The notes beneath the pieces were generated by a model, which searched no databases, had not been told where the DNA came from, and saw nothing but the letters and a program-made list of their open reading frames with translations. The position numbers and the translations under genes are program-made. A stretch of DNA of 64,000 nt, from assembly GCA_963776565.1 (NCBI GenBank), contig CAVZNF010000009.1, forward strand, positions 1 through 64,000, read 5' to 3'. Shown piece after piece: positions 53,868-63,830 of this stretch. This DNA is from GMQP-bins7 sp963776565. Its GTDB lineage: Bacteria; Actinomycetota; Thermoleophilia; Gaiellales; Gaiellaceae. Numbering within the stretch: position 1 is the first letter of the stretch; each line of letters begins with the position of its first letter.

Positions 53868-54779
53868 ATGGCTCTGCGCCTGAAAATCATGCCCCTCTTC
53901 GCCCTCCTCCTGATCTCGCTCACAGCCGGAGCACTCGTTGCCTACGCCGGCTCGCGCTTCCCGACGCCGGTCGTCGGGCAGCGACCGGCGGATGCCGCGG
54001 CCGAGCAGATCGAGACGGGCCTCGAGAAGAGCCCCTGGCTTCGGCGCCTCCTCCGCGACCGTCTGGATCCAGCGACGGCGACCGGTCTCGCTTTGACGCT
54101 CGCTCTCGGGCTGGCGATCGTCGGCGGCGCCCTGATCGGGATACTCGCGTACCTCGTCCGCAGCAGCGGGACCCTCGTGCACGCGGACTTCTCGGTCGGG
54201 CAGTGGGGCGTCGACAACGCGACGAGCTGGTCGACCGACGCGATTCGATTGATCACCCAGCTCGGCAGCACGTACTTCATCGTCATCGCGCTCGTCGTTG
54301 TCGCCGTCGTGGAGTACATACGCATTCCGAACCGTTGGGTCCCGGTCTTCCTCGTGACGGTCATGGTCGGCGACGTCCTGCTCGTGAACACGATCAAGGG
54401 CATCCTCGACCGCGTGCGACCGACCTTCGATCCCATCGCCGAGCGGCTCGGACCGTCGTTTCCGAGCGGACACTCCGCGGCGGCCGCGGCGTTCTACGCT
54501 GCCGCCGCGCTCGTGCTCGCCCGTCGGCGCCCGCCGCGAGTGCGCGCGCTCCTCGCCGGCGGCGCGGTGACGATCGCCGTCGCGGTGGCATGCAGCCGCG
54601 TCATGCTCGGCCTCCACTGGATGTCGGACGTCATTGCCGGGCTCGCGTTCGGCTGGGCCTGGTTCGGGATCTGCGCCATCGCCTTCGGCGGCCGCTTCCT
54701 GGTCCTCGGCGCCCCGGTACAGCAGGCGGCGGAGAAGGTCGAGCAGCGCGGCGTGGACCCGCAGGGTCAGACGTCGTAG
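53868..54779 (+). CDS. PAP2-family membrane phosphatase 2
   Basis: 303 aa from ATG 53868. Signal-like first helix, then PAP2 motifs: KGILDRVRPTFDP, SFPSGHSAAAAAFYAAA and SRVMLGLHWMSDVIAG. Longer loops and an extra N-terminal segment (about residues 25-70) distinguish it from its divergent neighbour. The stop overlaps the convergent phospholipase D end by 13 bp. Confidence 0.88.
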   Translation: MALRLKIMPLFALLLISLTAGALVAYAGSRFPTPVVGQRPADAAAEQIETGLEKSPWLRRLLRDRLDPATATGLALTLALGLAIVGGALIGILAYLVRSSGTLVHADFSVGQWGVDNATSWSTDAIRLITQLGSTYFIVIALVVVAVVEYIRIPNRWVPVFLVTVMVGDVLLVNTIKGILDRVRPTFDPIAERLGPSFPSGHSAAAAAFYAAAALVLARRRPPRVRALLAGGAVTIAVAVACSRVMLGLHWMSDVIAGLAFGWAWFGICAIAFGGRFLVLGAPVQQAAEKVEQRGVDPQGQTS

Positions 54780-56299
54780 AGCTGGCTCTGTAGCGGGCCG
54801 ATCAGGCGCCGCCGCCGACGCGAGACACCCGGCAGCTTGACGAGCCGGTGCGTCAAGGCCTGGCTGTCTTCGAGGAGTTCGAGCTGCTCCGAGGCGATGC
54901 GCTCCCAGTGCTCGTCGATGAGCTCGATCGGGTCTCCCTGCACGTCATCGAGGGGAAGCTCGAGGTGCTCGGACCACAGGCGTAGCCGCGTCGCCCGGGC
55001 GAGATCGGGATCGTGCGTGACGACGTTCATCTCCGTGTCGTGGAAGAGCGAGTGCGCGTTGAGGTTCGCCGAGCCGACGGTGAGCCAGCGGTCGTCGACG
55101 ATGCCGATCTTCGCGTGGATGTACACCGGGTCGCGGAGGTTGCGAGACCGCGCGTAGATGGTGCAGGCGAGGAAGCGCGTCGTCTCGTCCGCGGCGTGGA
55201 TGAGGGCCGCGACCTGGCCGCGCGAGATGTCGGCGCCGTCGTTCGCGCGCGCGGGTAGGACGACGAGGACGCGGAAGTCGTCGCTGGGTGGACTCTCGAG
55301 CTTCTTGGCGAGGATGGACACGACCTCGGGCGACCAGAGAAACTGGTTCTCGAGGTACACGAAGCGCTCGGCCGAGCGCAGCGCGCCGACGTACGACTCG
55401 AGGATCGAGTAGTCGCCCCGGCGCACCGCGCGATACGTCCCGGCAGGAATCGTGCGCACGATCTGCGCCTCGACGTCACCCGCCTGCTCGGGAATCTCCG
55501 GGCGCGGGAGGACATTGCCCGTCGATCCGTGCCAGCGAAGCCGGAAATGGTTCGCGACGTCCGCCACCGCCGGCCCTTCGATCCGCACGGCCGCGTCGTG
55601 CCAGCCGATCCCTCCCCGCGCGACGTGGGACGGGGTGTCCCAGGGATCGCCACCGTCGAGGGTCAGGTCGATGCCGCCCACGAACGCAACGCGGCCGTCG
55701 ATCACGATCGTCTTCTCGTGATGGCAGTGCGTGAATCCCGTGCAGCCGTCCGCATGCGCCTCGATCTTCGTATACCGGGACATGTCGTCGAGCATGTCGC
55801 GAACGTCGTTCTGCGACGGCTTGAAGAGCGGCACGGGCGCGCCCTTCCAGGAGAGCAACCGCACGTCAACCTTCTCTGCCAGCTCGGCCAGGAGATTCCG
55901 GACGATCACCGGCTCGTCGTCTCGCGAGAGGTGGAGCTCGGGCGAGAAGTACCAACCGGTCAGATGGATGAAGGACTCGGCGCGCGAGAGCTCGGCCGCC
56001 ATGGCCGGCAGTGCCTCCGAGCCGTCGACGAGGACGTCGAGACGATTGCTCTTGCGCGCCGGGAAGGTCTCGCGCGCGTACGCGACATCGTCGACGTCGA
56101 GCGCATGAGACCAGCCCACGTGCCGCAGGCGCTGACGATGACGATTCTGGACGGCCTGGTCGAGCCGCTCCCCGAACGCGTGCCCGAGCTTGACCGTCGT
56201 CGACTCGAGGATCCGCGGCGTCTTGACCTGCCCCGCGACGGAGTCCGCGGGCCGCGGTGTCCGGCCCGTTCCAGTCGAGTCGTCGTGTTCGTTCGCCAT
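54767..56299 (-). CDS. Phospholipase D-superfamily protein (two HKD motifs)
   Basis: 510 aa. Both HxKxxxxD motifs are intact: HCHHEKTIVIDGRVAFVGGI at about residue 195 and YIHAKIGIVDDRWLTVGSAN at about 395. The first also has an extra HCHH. The layout fits cardiolipin-synthase-like or phospholipase D enzymes. A disordered N-terminus of about 60 residues precedes the domain. No signal peptide, so cytoplasmic or membrane-peripheral. Confidence 0.88.
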   Translation of the reverse strand: MANEHDDSTGTGRTPRPADSVAGQVKTPRILESTTVKLGHAFGERLDQAVQNRHRQRLRHVGWSHALDVDDVAYARETFPARKSNRLDVLVDGSEALPAMAAELSRAESFIHLTGWYFSPELHLSRDDEPVIVRNLLAELAEKVDVRLLSWKGAPVPLFKPSQNDVRDMLDDMSRYTKIEAHADGCTGFTHCHHEKTIVIDGRVAFVGGIDLTLDGGDPWDTPSHVARGGIGWHDAAVRIEGPAVADVANHFRLRWHGSTGNVLPRPEIPEQAGDVEAQIVRTIPAGTYRAVRRGDYSILESYVGALRSAERFVYLENQFLWSPEVVSILAKKLESPPSDDFRVLVVLPARANDGADISRGQVAALIHAADETTRFLACTIYARSRNLRDPVYIHAKIGIVDDRWLTVGSANLNAHSLFHDTEMNVVTHDPDLARATRLRLWSEHLELPLDDVQGDPIELIDEHWERIASEQLELLEDSQALTHRLVKLPGVSRRRRRLIGPLQSQLYDV

Positions 56300-56344
56300 C
56301 CGCTCTTCGCAGCCTAGAGACCCGCGAAAGCGACAGGCACAGGC

Positions 56345-57710
56345 TTACGCAGCGACCGCCGGAAGGCCTGCCAGCGCGAGTGCGACCTCCTCTTCCGCAT
56401 ATGCGTGGTCCTCGAGCTTCCCGGCGGCGTAGTCGATGTACGCCTGCATGTCGAAGTGACCATGGCCGCAGAGGTTGAAGAGGATCGCCTGCGAGACCCC
56501 CTCCTCGCGGCAGCGGACTGCCTCGTCGATCGCGGCCTTCACGGCGTGGTTCGCCTCCGGTGCCGGGAGGATCCCCTCGATCCGCGCGAACTGGACGCCG
56601 GCCTCGAAGACCTCCGTCTGCGTGTACGCGCGCGCCTCGAAGAGGCCGAGCTCGTGGAGGTGGCTCACCATCGGCGCCATCCCGTGGTAGCGCAGGCCAC
56701 CCGCGTGGAACGGAGGCGGGACGAATGTCGAGCCGAGCGTGTGCATCTTCACGAGTGGCGTGAGGTGGCCGGTGTCGCCGAAGTCGAACGCGTAGATGCC
56801 CTTCGTCAAGCTCGGGCAGGCGGCAGGCTCAACCGCGATGACACGGATCGAAGCCTCCTCACGCAGCGCGCGCCCGATGAACGGGAAGGTGAGGCCGGAG
56901 AAGTTCGACCCGCCACCCGTGCAACCGATGAGGATGTCCGGGTAGTCCTCGGCCTCGTCCATCTGCATCTGTGCCTCTTCGCCGATCACGGTCTGGTGCA
57001 TGAGGACATGGTTGAGCACCGAGCCGAGCGAGTACTTCGTGTCCTCCCGCGGCGCGGCCGCTTCGACGGCCTCGGAGATCGCGATGCCGAGGCTGCCGGT
57101 GGAGTCCGGGTGCTCGGCCAGGATCGCGCGCCCCGTGTTGGTCTCCTCCGACGGGCTCGCGACGACGCGTCCGCCGAACGCCTCGATGAGCCCACGCCGG
57201 TACGGCTTCTGGTCGTACGACGCCCGCACCATCCAGACGTCGACCTCGAGTCCGAAGATCCCGCCCGCGAAGGCCAGCGCCGAGCCCCACTGGCCGGCTC
57301 CCGTCTCGGTCGCCAGGCGCGTGACGCCCTCTTGCTTGTTGTAGTACGCCTGCGGGACCGCGGTATTCGGCTTGTGCGAGCCCGTCGGCGAGACGCCCTC
57401 GTACTTGTAGTAGATGCGCGCCGGAGTCTCGAGCGCGCGTTCGAGACGGCGAGCGCGGTAGAGCGGCGTCGGCCTCCACTGGCGATAGACCGAGCGCACC
57501 TCCTCCGGGATCGTGATGAGCCGATCCGTCGAGACTTCCTGCAGGATGATCTCCATCGGGAAGAGCGGCGCGAGGTCGTCCGGTCCGACCGGCTGACCGG
57601 TACCCGGATGAAGCACGGGCGGAGGCTGGCGCCGGGAGATCGGCGGCGATGTTGTACCAGGCCTCCGGCAGCCTGTCCTCGTCGAGGACGTACTTCACCT
57701 GATCGGACAT
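56345..57710 (-). CDS. TrpB2-type tryptophan synthase beta-like protein, one frameshift
   Basis: About 454 aa from ATG 57710. MSDQVKYVLDEDRLPEAWYN, then after a frame change near 57630 PLYRARRLERALETPARIYY and the PLP lysine in SPTGSHKPNTAVPQAYYN, the phosphate loop CTGGGSNFSGLTFPF, and ETGAGQWGSALAFA. The long N-terminal region is typical of TrpB2, which often works without TrpA. No other trp genes are adjacent. Confidence 0.88.
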
Positions 57711-57793
57711 CTCGCGCTCCTCTCCCTGGCGACGGCGGTGACCTGGAGTCTCGCGCAGCCCGCCTCGACGGGCAAGCGGTAGGCTCGCCGCCG

Positions 57794-59351
57794 ATGGCCG
57801 CGCTGACGTCCGAGGTCGTTCGCGACGAGACGTTCGAGCGACGGCACGCGTCGATGGAGGCGCTTGTCGCCGAAGTGCGCGCGCGCTCTGCGCTGGTTGC
57901 GGCAGGAGGCGGCGAGAAGGCGACGGAGCGCCACCGCTCTCGCGGCAAGCTCACCGCGCGCGAGCGGATCGACCGCCTGGTCGATCCGGGGACTGCGTTC
58001 CTGGAGCTGAACGCGCTCGCCGCCTGGGACCTCTACGACGGCGACGCGCCCTCCGCGGGGATCGTCACCGGAATCGGGGTCGTCGAGGCCCGACAGTGCG
58101 TGATCGTCGCCAACGACGCGACGGTGAAGGGCGGCTCGTACTACCCGCTCACCGTGAAGAAGCACCTCCGCGCACAAGAGGTCGCGCGGCAGAACCGCCT
58201 GCCGTGCCTCTATCTCGTCGACTCCGGTGGCGCGTTCCTTCCGCTCCAGGCCGAGGTCTTTCCCGACCGGGACCACTTCGGGCGGATCTTCTTCAACCAG
58301 GCGCGGCTGTCGGCTCTCGGCATCCCGCAGATCGCCGTGGTCATGGGCTCGTGCACGGCCGGCGGCGCCTACGTGCCCGCGATGTCGGACGAGACCGTGA
58401 TCGTCAGCGGGACCGGAACGATCTTCATCGGCGGACCGCCCCTCGTGAAGGCTGCGACCGGGCAGGACGTCACCGCCGAGGAACTCGGCGGCGCCGACGT
58501 GCACACGCGCCGCTCCGGGGTCGCCGACCATTACGCCACGTCGGACGAGCACGCGCTCGCAATCGCCCGCGAGATCGTCCGCCATCTCGATCCCCCTCCC
58601 CCGTCGCCCTGGGACATGTCCCTCGTCGAGGAACCCGCTCTCGATCCCTCCGACCTCTACGGGCTTCATCCCGGAGGACTTCCGTCACGAGCTCGACGCA
58701 CGCGCCGTGATCGGCCGCATCGTCGACGGCTCGCGCTTCCACGAGTTCAAGCAGCTGTACGGCGCGACACTGATCTGCGGGTTCGCGCGCATCGAGGGCT
58801 ACCCCGTCGCGATCCTCGCGAACCAGGGCGTCCTCTTCGCCGAGTCGTCGCAGAAGGGCGCGCACTTCATCGAGCTCGCGTGCAAACGGCGCGTGCCGCT
58901 CGTCTTCCTCCAGAACATCACGGGCTTCATGGTGGGGAAGGAGTACGAGGAAGGCGGGATCGCGCGCGACGGCGCCAAACTCGTCATGGCTGTCGCCTGC
59001 GCGGACGTGCCGAAGTTCACCGTCGTGACCGGCGGGTCATTCGGCGCGGGGAACTACGCGATGTGCGGCCGTGCATACGAGCCGCGCCAGCTGTGGATGT
59101 GGCCGAACGCGCGCATCTCCGTGATGGGCGGCGAGCAGGCGGCGACCGTGCTCACGATGGTCGGCGACGCGGATCCAGACGAGATACGAGCTACGTACGA
59201 GGCCGAGGGCAACCCGTACTACTCGACGGCTCGCCTGTGGGACGACGGGATCATCGACCCGCTCGACACGCGGCGCGTTCTGGCTCTCGGGCTCGCGGCC
59301 GCCGCGAACGCCCCTGTGCCCGAGACGACATTTGGCGTCTTCCGCATGTGA
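57794..59351 (+). CDS. mccB: Methylcrotonyl-CoA carboxylase beta subunit, one frameshift
   Basis: About 518 aa from ATG 57794. Carboxyltransferase of the leucine-degradation enzyme. The stretch DSGGAFLPLQAEVFPDRDHF then GRIFFNQARLSALGIPQIAV and MGSCTAGGAYVPAMSDETV follows methylcrotonyl-type subunits rather than propionyl- or acetyl-type. After a frame change near 58670 it continues ELDARAVIGRIVDGSRFHEF to GAGNYAMCGRAYEPRQLWMW. Its TGA overlaps the cupin ATG. Confidence 0.9.
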
Positions 59352-59707
59352 TGGGGTACTCGCTCGCACACGTCGACGACATCGAGCCTGGCGGGCCGGG
59401 CGGCGCCGTGCGGTTCGTGCGCCGCGAGCTCGGCGTCGAAGCGTTCGGGATCAACTGGTTCGAGCTTCCTCCGAACGCGGTCGGTCGCGAGCACGACGAG
59501 AGCGACTCCGGCCAGGAAGAGGTCAACGTCGTCATCCGCGGCTCTGGCACCTACCGCGTCGAGGGCGTCGACATTCCGGTTCGAGCCGGAACGTTCATCC
59601 GCTTCGACGCAGGGACGACGCGAGTAGCGATTGCCGGGCCGGAAGGGATGACCATGATCGCGGTCGGCGCGCGGCCGGGGAGCTACGAGCCGCGAGGCCC
59701 GTTCTAA
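59351..59707 (+). CDS. Cupin-fold protein
   Basis: 118 aa from ATG 59351, overlapping the mccB stop (TGATG). WFELPPNAVGREHDESDSGQ with the glutamate/histidine metal positions, then EEVNVVIRGSGTYRVEG and IPVRAGTFIRFDAGT. A small single-cupin protein; substrate unknown. Confidence 0.75.
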   Translation: MGYSLAHVDDIEPGGPGGAVRFVRRELGVEAFGINWFELPPNAVGREHDESDSGQEEVNVVIRGSGTYRVEGVDIPVRAGTFIRFDAGTTRVAIAGPEGMTMIAVGARPGSYEPRGPF

Positions 59708-59709
59708 GA

Positions 59710-59937
59710 GTGCTCGTACGCCTCCTCATCTGGAACGTGGCCGATTCGCAGACGACGATCGACGAGCTCCGCGAGTCGCTCCCAGAGCTCGAGCCGCCGA
59801 GCCGGTGGATCTGGAACGAGGTGTCGGAGCGGTTCGGCGTCATGGCGTTCGGCGACGAGCTCCCGGAATCGGTCGGCTGGGCGCAGGATCTCGTCGGCGG
59901 CGAGCCCGACGTCTACGAGGAATTCGACTCCGCGTAG
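59710..59937 (+). CDS. Small conserved-looking protein
   Basis: 75 aa from GTG 59710, 2 bp after the cupin stop. VLVRLLIWNVADSQTTIDEL then EPPSRWIWNEVSERFGVMAF and VYEEFDSA. Composition and codon position are clean. It lies antisense to the last part of the DapA-like ORF and is the more credible of the two readings there. Function unknown. Confidence 0.55.
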   Translation: MLVRLLIWNVADSQTTIDELRESLPELEPPSRWIWNEVSERFGVMAFGDELPESVGWAQDLVGGEPDVYEEFDSA

Positions 59938-60789
59938 CGTCACGACGCCCTCGGCCCAGGCGTCGAGTTCATCGCGCTCGTCGACGGTAAGCGCACGAAG
60001 CGGCGCACGGACGTCCTCCTTCACGGGCACGCCCTGGAGCGCGAGCAGCCGCTTGAGCGCTGCCTGCCGCGGGAACCGCTCCACGAAACTGCGGAGCGCT
60101 CCCAGGTGGGCGGCGCCTTCCGGTGTCGGCGCACGCACGACGGCCGCGACCTCGCCCGGGAGGGCTGACGCAAGTGCGGAAACGGCGCCCACCGCCCCAT
60201 GCCCCATCCCGGCTGCAATGAGCGCCTCCGGTCCGACGAAGATGTCGAATCCCGGAAGCAGGTACTTCTGGAACGCCTCGAACGGCGTGTCTGAGACCTT
60301 GAGCCCGACGACATTCGGCGCGTCGTCGCGCAACCGCTCGAGCACGGCGGGCGCGATCGCATACCCGGTCGTGGACGCGAACTCGTACACGTAGAAGGGC
60401 ACCGGAGCGCACGCCGTCGCGGCGGCGAAGAAGTGCGCGTACTGCGCCTGCTCGTCGAGCTTGAAGTACGGCGGGCCGATGACCACCACCGCATCGGCGC
60501 CCACTTCTGCGGCGTGAGCGGCGAGCGTCACGGTGTCCGCGGTCGTCTGCGCACCGCAGTGAACGGCAACCCGAAGCCGCCGGTCCGACGCCTGCAGGAA
60601 CAGATCGGCGACGCGCCGTCGCTCTTCGACGCGGAGCAGGATCCCCTCGCCCGCCGTGCCCAAGGCGAGCAGTCCGTCGAGACCGGCCGCGACGTAGAAG
60701 TCGCAGAGCGGCCCGAACGCTTCGTCATCAATCGCACTGCCGTGCTCCCGGAGGGGCGTGATCGACGCGGCGAGCGCACCTCTCAGCAT
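59938..60789 (-). CDS. Dihydrodipicolinate synthase (DapA)-family protein
   Basis: About 284 aa of credible protein. LRGALAASITPLREHGSAID, LLALGTAGEGILLRVEERRR (GTxGE motif), VYEFASTTGYAIAPAVLERL and the Schiff-base lysine in VVGLKVSDTPFEAFQ. The open frame runs on to 59704, but that extension is antisense to the gene at 59710-59937 and is not typical; a lost stop by indel near 59940 is likely. Lyase or aldolase of unknown substrate. Confidence 0.8.
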
Positions 60790-60827
60790 GGTCGGACTCT
60801 AAGTGGGGAGCACTAAGCTCCGCGCTG

Positions 60828-61566
60828 ATGGCGTCGCTGAGGATCGAGCGGGACGGGCACCTCCTCCGCGTGACGCTCGCGAAGCCGGAGCGCCGCAACG
60901 CGTTCGACGCGGCGCTCATCGCCGAACTCGCGGAGGCCTTCGCGGACGTCGGCGATGCGCGCTGCCGTGCTGCTCGAAGGCGACGGGCCGTCGTTCTGCG
61001 CCGGCGCTGACGTCGAGTGGCAGCGCGCGTCGATCGACCTGTCCTACGAGGAGAACGTCGCCGACGCGATGCGTCTCTACAGCATGCTCGAGGCGATCGA
61101 CTCCTGTCCCGCCCCTGTGGTCTGCTGCGTCCACGGATTCGCTCTCGGCGGCGGCTCCGGGCTCGTCGCCTGCGCCGACGTGGCGGTTGCGTGGCCGGAC
61201 GCCGTGTTCGGCTTCACGGAAGTCCGGCTCGGGATCATCCCGGCCGTCATCTCACCATTCGTTCTCCCGAAGATCGGCTCGGCAGCTCGACGCTACTTCG
61301 TTACGGGCGAGCGATTCGACGCGGCGGAGGCACTTCGGATCGGTCTGGTGTCGGAGGTGGCGGAGGACGCCGGCGAGCGCGTCGAGTCGGTCGTCCGCGA
61401 CGTCCTCGCCGGAGGGCCGATCGCGGTGCGGGAGGCCAAGAGGCTCGTGAGGGAGCGCCCGCAGGGCGAGGCGACGGCGCAACTTGCCGCAGCTCGCCGA
61501 TCGAGCGACGAGGGCCAGGACGGACTGCGCGCGTTTCTCGAGCGCCGCTCCGCAGGCTGGCTCTAG
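60828..61566 (+). CDS. Enoyl-CoA hydratase/isomerase (probable methylglutaconyl-CoA hydratase), one frameshift
   Basis: About 245 aa from ATG 60828. RVTLAKPERRNAFDAALIAE, then after a frame change near 60950 GDGPSFCAGADVEWQRAS and VCCVHGFALGGGSGLVACAD, with VRLGIIPAVISPFVLPKIG. The two CoA-oxyanion loops of the crotonase fold are present. Its position between MCC beta and alpha genes matches the liu leucine-breakdown order. Confidence 0.85.
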
Positions 61567-61628
61567 TCGGGCAACAGTCCCTGCGCTCGCAGGAGCTAGA
61601 GCTGCCTGACGCTGCATAGAGTGCGCCC

Positions 61629-63249
61629 GTGCCGATCAGGCGACTGCTCGTCGCGAACAGGGGAGAGATCGCCGTGCGGGTCTTCCGCACGTGTCGTGCG
61701 CTCGGGATCGAGACAGTCGCCGTTGCGGCGCCCGACGATCTCGGCTCGCTCCACGCCCGTTCCGCGGATCAGATGGCTGACATCGCGAGCTACCTCCACT
61801 CGGAGGAGCACATCCGCGCAGCGCTCACGACAGGCGCCGACGCGGTGCATCCCGGCTACGGCTTTCTCGCAGAGAGTGCGAGCTTCGCCGAGGCAGTTGA
61901 CTGCCGCGGGTCTCACGTGGGTCGGCCCGCCGCCCGAAGCGCTTCGGCTCGGCGGCGACAAGCTCGCCGCGAAGCGGATCGCGCGCGAGGCGGGTGTCCC
62001 GGTACTGCCCGACGGAACGCCAGAGGAGATCGGATTTCCGCTGCTCGTCAAGGCGGCGGCGGGAGGCGGAGGGCGAGGGATGCGCGTCGTTCGCTCTTCC
62101 GCCGAGCTCGAGGACGCGCTCGCGGCCGCCGAGCGCGAGGCAGCTGCCGCGTTCGGCGACGGGACGCTCTACTGCGAGCGCTACCTCGAGCGCCCACGCC
62201 ACGTCGAGGTGCAGCTCCTCGCCGACGCGCATGGAAACGTCGTCGCGCTCGGCGAGCGGGACTGCTCCGTGCAGCGGCGACACCAGAAGGTGCTCGAGGA
62301 GGCGCCGGCTCCGGGCCTCGCACCGGCGCTTCGCGAGCAGCTCCACGAGGCGGCCGTCGCGTTCGGTCGTGCGATCGGCTATCGCAGCGCGGGCACGGTC
62401 GAGTTCGTCGTCGACGGAGACGACTTCTTCTTTCTCGAGCTCAACGGCCGGATCCAGGTCGAGCATCCGGTCACCGAGGCGGTCACCGGCCTCGACCTGG
62501 TCGAGCGGCAGATCCGCATCGCGGAAGGCGAGTCGCTCGGATCGGACGGTCACGAGGTCGAGGGATGCGCGGTCGAGGTGCGCCTCTATGCCGAGGATCC
62601 CCGGACGTTCCTGCCGCAAGCCGGCCGCATCGAACGCCTGACTCTGCCGACGAGCTCCGTCCGGGTCGACGCAGGCGTCGAGGAGGGTGACGAGATCGGC
62701 CTTGCCTACGACCCGATGATCGCGAAGCTCATCGCGCACGCGAGCACGCGGGCGGAGGCGCTCGACCTGCTCGCCGACGCCCTCGACGAGACCGAGGTCG
62801 GCGGCGTGACGACGAACCTTCCGTTCCTCCGCTGGCTGGTCTCACATCCCGTCGTCCGCGCAGGCCACGCCACGACGGCGTTCCTGACCGAGCACCCCCC
62901 ACTCTCGGCGCTACCGCTACAGGTCACCGCTGCTCCCTTTCGCACGCCGTGGCGACTCAACCTCCCCGCACCACCTCTCGCGTCGCCGCCCGACATCGAC
63001 GTCGAGTCACAGCGCCCGACCGTTGCGCACGGTGCGAGCTCGGTCACGGCACCGATGCCCGGGACGGTCATCCGCGTCGAGGTCCAAGCGGGCGACGAGA
63101 TCCGTGCGCGACAGCCGCTCGTCGTGCTCGAGGCGATGAAGATGGAGATCCCGGTGGCCTCGCCGTTCGACGGCACGGTCACCGACGTGCACGTGTCAGC
63201 CGGCGATCGTGTCGCCGGCGGCGCCCTGCTCGTCGGGCTCGAGAGCTAG
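61629..63249 (+). CDS. mccA: Methylcrotonyl-CoA carboxylase alpha subunit (biotin carboxylase + BCCP), one frameshift
   Basis: About 540 aa. It starts PIRRLLVANRGEIAVRVFRT; after a frame change near 61900 the ATP-grasp motif KAAAGGGGRGMRVVRSSAEL, RDCSVQRRHQKVLEEAPAPG and FFFLELNGRIQVEHPVTEAV follow (families usually have FLEMNTRLQVEHP). The biotinyl lysine is in LEAMKMEIPVA in the C-terminal BCCP domain. The intervening region (about 62780-63000) is shorter than in propionyl-CoA carboxylases. It overlaps the convergent DUF2269 gene by about 54 bp. Confidence 0.9.
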
Positions 63250-63819
63250 CCGGTCGCTATCCCGCGGCGGGCCGCCGTGCGCGAGGGCCACCCGGTAGCG
63301 CCAGTAGATGACTCCGACGGCGATCGCCGCGGCTACGACCGCCCAGACGTACGAGCCTGCGTCGCCGAAGTCCGGCTTGACTGTCATGTCGTAGACGATG
63401 AGGAATAGGAGGACGAGGTCTAGGCGCGAGAGCATGATGAGCCGCATCGTCCTCGGGCCGGCTTGAGGCGAGCCTTCCGCCGTGAGCTTCCCGACCCGAC
63501 CCGACTCCGGCCCGAGGAACAGAAGCCCGGCGAGGAAGGTCGTCGCATAGAGGACGAGTGCGATGACGATCCAGTCGTCGCCGAAGCCATAGAAGTCCGA
63601 CTCGATGACGAGCAGGACGCCACTGAGGAAAGCCAGAAGCGACGCCGGGATGAACACCCGGTTCGCGATCCACTCGATGTCCTCTCCGAGCGCGGCCATG
63701 CGCGAAGGATCGTGCGACATCGCAGCGCGGACGCCGAAGAGCTGCATCATCAGCCCGCCGCCGATCCAGATGATCGCCATCGATACGTGGACGAAGAGCA
63801 GGAACGAGTGCCAGGTCAC
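63196..63819 (-). CDS. DUF2269-type membrane protein
   Basis: 207 aa from GTG 63819. SFLLFVHVSMAIIWIGGGLM is the usual DUF2269 opening (histidine in the first helix), with five further hydrophobic segments including LLAFLSGVLLVIESDF and LVLLFLIVYDMTVKPDF. The polar tail is unlike the rest. Function unknown. It lies directly downstream of a similar gene. Confidence 0.75.
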   Translation of the reverse strand: MTWHSFLLFVHVSMAIIWIGGGLMMQLFGVRAAMSHDPSRMAALGEDIEWIANRVFIPASLLAFLSGVLLVIESDFYGFGDDWIVIALVLYATTFLAGLLFLGPESGRVGKLTAEGSPQAGPRTMRLIMLSRLDLVLLFLIVYDMTVKPDFGDAGSYVWAVVAAAIAVGVIYWRYRVALAHGGPPRDSDRLALEPDEQGAAGDTIAG

Positions 63820-63830
63820 GCAACCCCTCC

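Noticed and set aside
52626..54779. 717-aa plus-strand frame
   Set aside because: Its first two thirds are antisense to the lipid kinase and PAP2 gene 1. Only the part from ATG 53868 is coding (PAP2 gene 2).
56405..59707. An 1100-aa open frame on the plus strand
   Set aside because: It joins antisense of the TrpB-like gene, the true mccB N-terminus, out-of-frame mccB and the cupin. Only the mccB part (from 57794) and the cupin are genes.
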